Shown: positions 5,885 through 8,095 of the stretch, in pieces
Layout of the letters: every line of letters starts with the position of its first letter
How positions within the stretch are numbered: the first letter of the stretch is position 1
From: Gammaproteobacteria bacterium
GTDB lineage: Bacteria > Pseudomonadota > Gammaproteobacteria > PS1 > Pseudothioglobaceae
Assembly (NCBI GenBank): GCA_015658965.1
Contig: DQNX01000135.1
Coordinates: 1-8,095, forward strand
Length of the DNA stretch: 8,095 nucleotides
Reading direction: 5' to 3'
The notes under the pieces: generated by a model
What the model was told of the DNA's origin: nothing
Database searches by the model: none
The model's input: only the letters and a program-made list of their open reading frames with translations
Translations under genes and position numbers: made by a program

Positions 5885-7586
5885 CATAATATTGTCTCTT
5901 GAGGATTCAAGAAGACTCACAGGGCCTAATCTATTTGGTGATATTAGTGGCGCGATCATAGATGTCCGAATAAAAAACATAGATGCCGTTGTAGTCACAC
6001 AAGCATGGGAAAAACACGCCAAACAACTATTTGAACGCATTTACTGGCACAAACAAAAACGTCTTCATCGCTTCTATCAAGATGGCGCAAGTTTAGTAAT
6101 CACTGCACCCATTGATTGCTTGTATGCCGCCACAGAAATCAATGAAGCGGCCTGGCAGTTAACCTGCAATGAAATGTTGCAAATACATAGTGAAGATTTT
6201 TACACGGAATTAATTGAGCTTATCCAAAGACTCAAAGCGTTAATTGAAGACGAGAAAAATCCCAAACTGATCGCCATTCAACAACAAGCAAAAAACCATA
6301 ATGTAGTTTTTTTAAGCGACGACGATTATGTATCCATTGGCTACGGCGCAACTTGCCAAATTTACCCCGTTGATGATCTACCCGACATTGAACAGATAAA
6401 CTGGCAAGCAGTTAAAGATATTCCGGTGGCTCTGATCACTGGCACCAATGGTAAATCGACCACAGTAAGGCTTGCTAGCTCTGTTGCAGAAGCCGCAAAT
6501 AAAATCTGCGGCATCACCACTACCGACTACATTCGTGTCGGCAAAGAAATACTCGATAGCGGGGATTTTTCAGGCCCCGGTGGCGCACGCACTTTGCTGC
6601 GCCACCCAAAAACAGAAATCGCCTTTTTAGAAGTGGCACGTGGCGGCCTATTACGACGTGGCATAGGCATTAACCAGGCATCAACTGTGCTCATTACCAA
6701 TGTAGAAGAAGACCATTTAGGACAGTATGGCATCAACAGTTTAAGCGACATGGTTGAGACTAAGTTTATTGTCCGGCAAGCCATTAACAAACAACAAAAC
6801 CTAATTCTTAATGCTGATGATGCAGGCTGTGTTAGTTTTGCAAAAACATTAGACAATACTATTTTATGGTTTTCCTGGTACGTCGATAACCCCGTCATTC
6901 AGCAGCATTTAAAAAATAATGGTAGTGCCTGTTATGTTGAAGACGAGACCATTTATTACCAATCAGCAGGCAATAAACAAGAAGTCATTCACATTAATGA
7001 TGTTCCGATCACTCTAAACGGAGCCGCTAAACACAACATTCACAATGTGCTCGCCGTTGTTGCATTAAGCTTTTCTATGGGCTTTAACAAAACAGACATC
7101 GCGACTGGCCTCAACCAATTCAGTAACTCAGCTGAAGAGAATCCGGGTAGAGGCAACCTGTTTAAACGAGATGGGTATAAAGTAATTGTCGATTTCGCAC
7201 ATAACAGTCATGGCTTGCGCTTAATGTCACAAACCATAAAAAATATCCAGGCAAAACGTCGACTTATCATGCTCGGCCAACCAGGTGACCGTAGCAACGA
7301 AGACATAGAATGTTTTGTTAAGGCCGCCATGCTGGCAGAACCAGATCAGCTCATTATCTGTGAATCAGAGTATTATTTACGCGGTAGAAAACTAGGTGAA
7401 GTGCCAGACCTTATACACAAATTTGCGCTACAACAAGGCATGCAAACAGAACAGCTCAGCATTGTTAAAGACTCAATTAAGGGAACAGAACTCGCCTTGG
7501 AATGGGCAGAGCAAGAGGACCTGCTTTTACTGCTTGTCTTCGATAACAGAAATGAAGTTTTTGATTTATTGAAGGAAACGCAATAA
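5877..7586 (+). CDS. Stand-alone Mur-ligase-family partner of cyanophycin synthetase, function unknown
   Basis: This 569-residue protein starts at a GTG inside the end of cphA (8-nt overlap), so translation is probably coupled. Residues from about 185 on form a complete Mur-ligase module: P-loop GTNGKSTT (189-196), GDFSGPGGAR, EVARGGLLRRG (252-262), TNVEEDHLGQYG, LNADD, KHNIHNV, ENPGRGN, VDFAHNSHG (438-446) and PGDRSNED (469-476). Each block has a counterpart in the third domain of the adjacent CphA, so the two are paralogues. The ATP-grasp and HxxEH domains of CphA are missing. Instead the first 185 residues hold RRLTGPNLFGDISGAIIDV and APIDCLYAATEINEAAW (77-93), blocks I recall from similar proteobacterial proteins next to cphA. 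It differs from CphA2, which keeps the ATP-grasp and has a reduced Mur domain. ATP-dependent ligation of an amino acid to a carboxylate is likely. The substrate is unknown: it could assist Arg addition, attach another amino acid, or act on free dipeptide. Confidence 0.85.
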   Translation: MTDIILSLEDSRRLTGPNLFGDISGAIIDVRIKNIDAVVVTQAWEKHAKQLFERIYWHKQKRLHRFYQDGASLVITAPIDCLYAATEINEAAWQLTCNEMLQIHSEDFYTELIELIQRLKALIEDEKNPKLIAIQQQAKNHNVVFLSDDDYVSIGYGATCQIYPVDDLPDIEQINWQAVKDIPVALITGTNGKSTTVRLASSVAEAANKICGITTTDYIRVGKEILDSGDFSGPGGARTLLRHPKTEIAFLEVARGGLLRRGIGINQASTVLITNVEEDHLGQYGINSLSDMVETKFIVRQAINKQQNLILNADDAGCVSFAKTLDNTILWFSWYVDNPVIQQHLKNNGSACYVEDETIYYQSAGNKQEVIHINDVPITLNGAAKHNIHNVLAVVALSFSMGFNKTDIATGLNQFSNSAEENPGRGNLFKRDGYKVIVDFAHNSHGLRLMSQTIKNIQAKRRLIMLGQPGDRSNEDIECFVKAAMLAEPDQLIICESEYYLRGRKLGEVPDLIHKFALQQGMQTEQLSIVKDSIKGTELALEWAEQEDLLLLLVFDNRNEVFDLLKETQ

Positions 7587-7590
7587 CAAC

Positions 7591-7618
7591 AAAAAAAACT
7601 CCAGGCTCTATTGGGTTT
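7591..7618 (-). terminator. Intrinsic terminator of the tldD fragment
   Basis: On the minus strand, AAACCCA (7618-7612) pairs with TGGaGTTT (7603-7596, one bulged A) around an 8-nt loop, and a run of eight T (7598-7591) follows. The stem overlaps the tldD stop codon. On the plus strand no long T-run follows the stem, so it would stop the cyanophycin operon only weakly. It lies in the 30-nt gap between convergent genes. Confidence 0.5.
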
Positions 7619-8009
7619 AACCTGTTTGCGTACCGCCTACGGTAATCTCATCAATTTTAAGTGTTGGCTGGCCGACGCCAACAGGAACCGACTGGCCTTC
7701 TTTGCCACAAGTGCCCACACCGTCATCAAGCTCTAAATTATCACCCACCATAGAAATCTTCTGCATCACATCTGGACCAGAACCAATCAGGGTTGCTCCT
7801 TTTACGGGCCTAGTAACTTTTCCATTTTCTATCAAATAACCTTCTGACACAGAAAAAACAAATTTACCCGAAGTAATATCAACCTGACCACCGCCAAAAT
7901 TGACGGCATAAAGGCCATTTTTGACAGAGGCAATAATTTCATCATGTGTCTGTTTGCCCGGCAGCATATAAGTATTGGTCATACGCGGTATCAGTAAATG
8001 CGCATACTG
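7617..8009 (-). pseudogene. tldD: tldD 3' fragment, N-terminal two-thirds missing
   Basis: About 130 codons match the C-terminal part of TldD: YAHLLIPRMTNTYMLPGK, NGLYAVNFGGGQVDITSGKF, YLIENGKVTRPVKGATLIG and CGKEGQSVPVGVGQPTLK. TldD and its partner TldE (PmbA) form a metalloprotease that processes modified peptides such as microcin B17 precursors and CcdA. The conserved Cys of GVGTCGKEG, a zinc ligand (Cys454 in E. coli), is kept, but the HExxxH part is gone. The family is about 480 residues. Similarity stops just upstream of the Tyr codon at 8004-8006. The frame stays open to a TGA at 8061-8063, with a TTG at 8042-8040, but those extra residues are the antisense of a ribF segment and do not resemble TldD. 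The fragment is therefore truncated inside the window, not merely cut by the window edge. It is convergent with the cyanophycin operon. Confidence 0.82.
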
Positions 8010-8095
8010 CTCGCTCAGGGTGACTTGGACTTGGCCGCACAAATGTTGGGGCGCGAATTCTCAATCTCAGGGAAAATCATTCACGGACAACAAAA
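8010..8095 (+). pseudogene. ribF: Internal ribF fragment (start of the flavokinase domain), runs off the window
   Basis: The plus-strand frame from 8010 reads LAQGDLDLAAQMLGREFSIS followed by GKIIHGQQ. This matches the RibF segment that joins the FAD synthetase and riboflavin kinase domains (E. coli: ALADDNLALAESLLGHPFAI, then SGRVVHG). The N-terminal FAD synthetase domain, about 180 residues, is absent, because the sequence to the left is antisense tldD. No start codon is evident near the junction. The piece lies in the same orientation as the ribF tail at the left edge and encodes an earlier part of the same protein. Roughly 70-90 codons would lie between the two pieces in an intact gene. 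Confidence 0.7.

Noticed and set aside
6527..6898. 123-codon open frame antisense to the Mur-like gene
   Set aside because: It is a shadow of a strongly conserved coding region. The plus-strand Mur motifs explain the sequence.
8010..8060. Extension of the tldD frame to a TTG at 8042
   Set aside because: The added residues do not resemble TldD, and the opposite strand reads as RibF, so this stretch was not counted as tldD.
8055..8060. GAATTC (EcoRI) site near the right junction as a sign of a cloning join
   Set aside because: It lies within the ribF similarity, not at the breakpoint, and another GAATTC occurs at 736-741 in ordinary sequence.
1..8095. Insertion sequence or transposon as carrier of the cluster
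   Set aside because: No transposase, no terminal inverted repeats and no target-site duplication were found at 126-155 or 8005-8015.

Overview
The window most likely comes from a gammaproteobacterium of moderate GC content. Its TldD and RibF pieces resemble the E. coli proteins, it carries a CspA-family cold-shock gene, and its cyanophycin genes are of the proteobacterial type. This lineage call rests on remembered family sequences, not on a search. No tRNA, rRNA, CRISPR array or insertion sequence is visible.

The core (1023-7586, plus strand) is a four-gene cluster for making and recycling cyanophycin, a storage polymer with a poly-Asp backbone carrying Arg on its side chains. The order is an IadA-type isoaspartyl dipeptidase, a cyanophycinase (cphB), a cyanophycin synthetase (cphA), and a stand-alone Mur-ligase-like protein. 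That last protein is a paralogue of the third CphA domain fused to a different N-terminal region. CphA builds the polymer from Asp, Arg and ATP. CphB cuts it to beta-Asp-Arg dipeptides, and the dipeptidase releases free Asp and Arg, so one operon covers the whole cycle. The Mur-like partner has no settled role that I know of and is the most interesting single gene here. cphB and cphA are 3 nt apart, and cphA overlaps the Mur-like gene by 8 nt, which suggests translational coupling.

Left of the cluster, a cold-shock protein gene (529-732, minus strand) has a good promoter candidate and a predicted leader of about 145 nt. It is separated from its left neighbour by a bidirectional terminator (478-519).

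Both edges are broken. At the left edge, the 3' end of ribF (to 128) is followed at once by an msrB fragment with no start codon. At the right edge, a tldD 3' fragment (minus strand, 7617 to about 8009) lacks its HExxxH half. It runs directly into an internal piece of ribF on the plus strand (about 8010-8095). ribF sequence in the same orientation at both edges suggests a rearrangement, a tandem or circular unit carrying the cyanophycin cluster, or a chimeric assembly. The sequence alone cannot decide between these.
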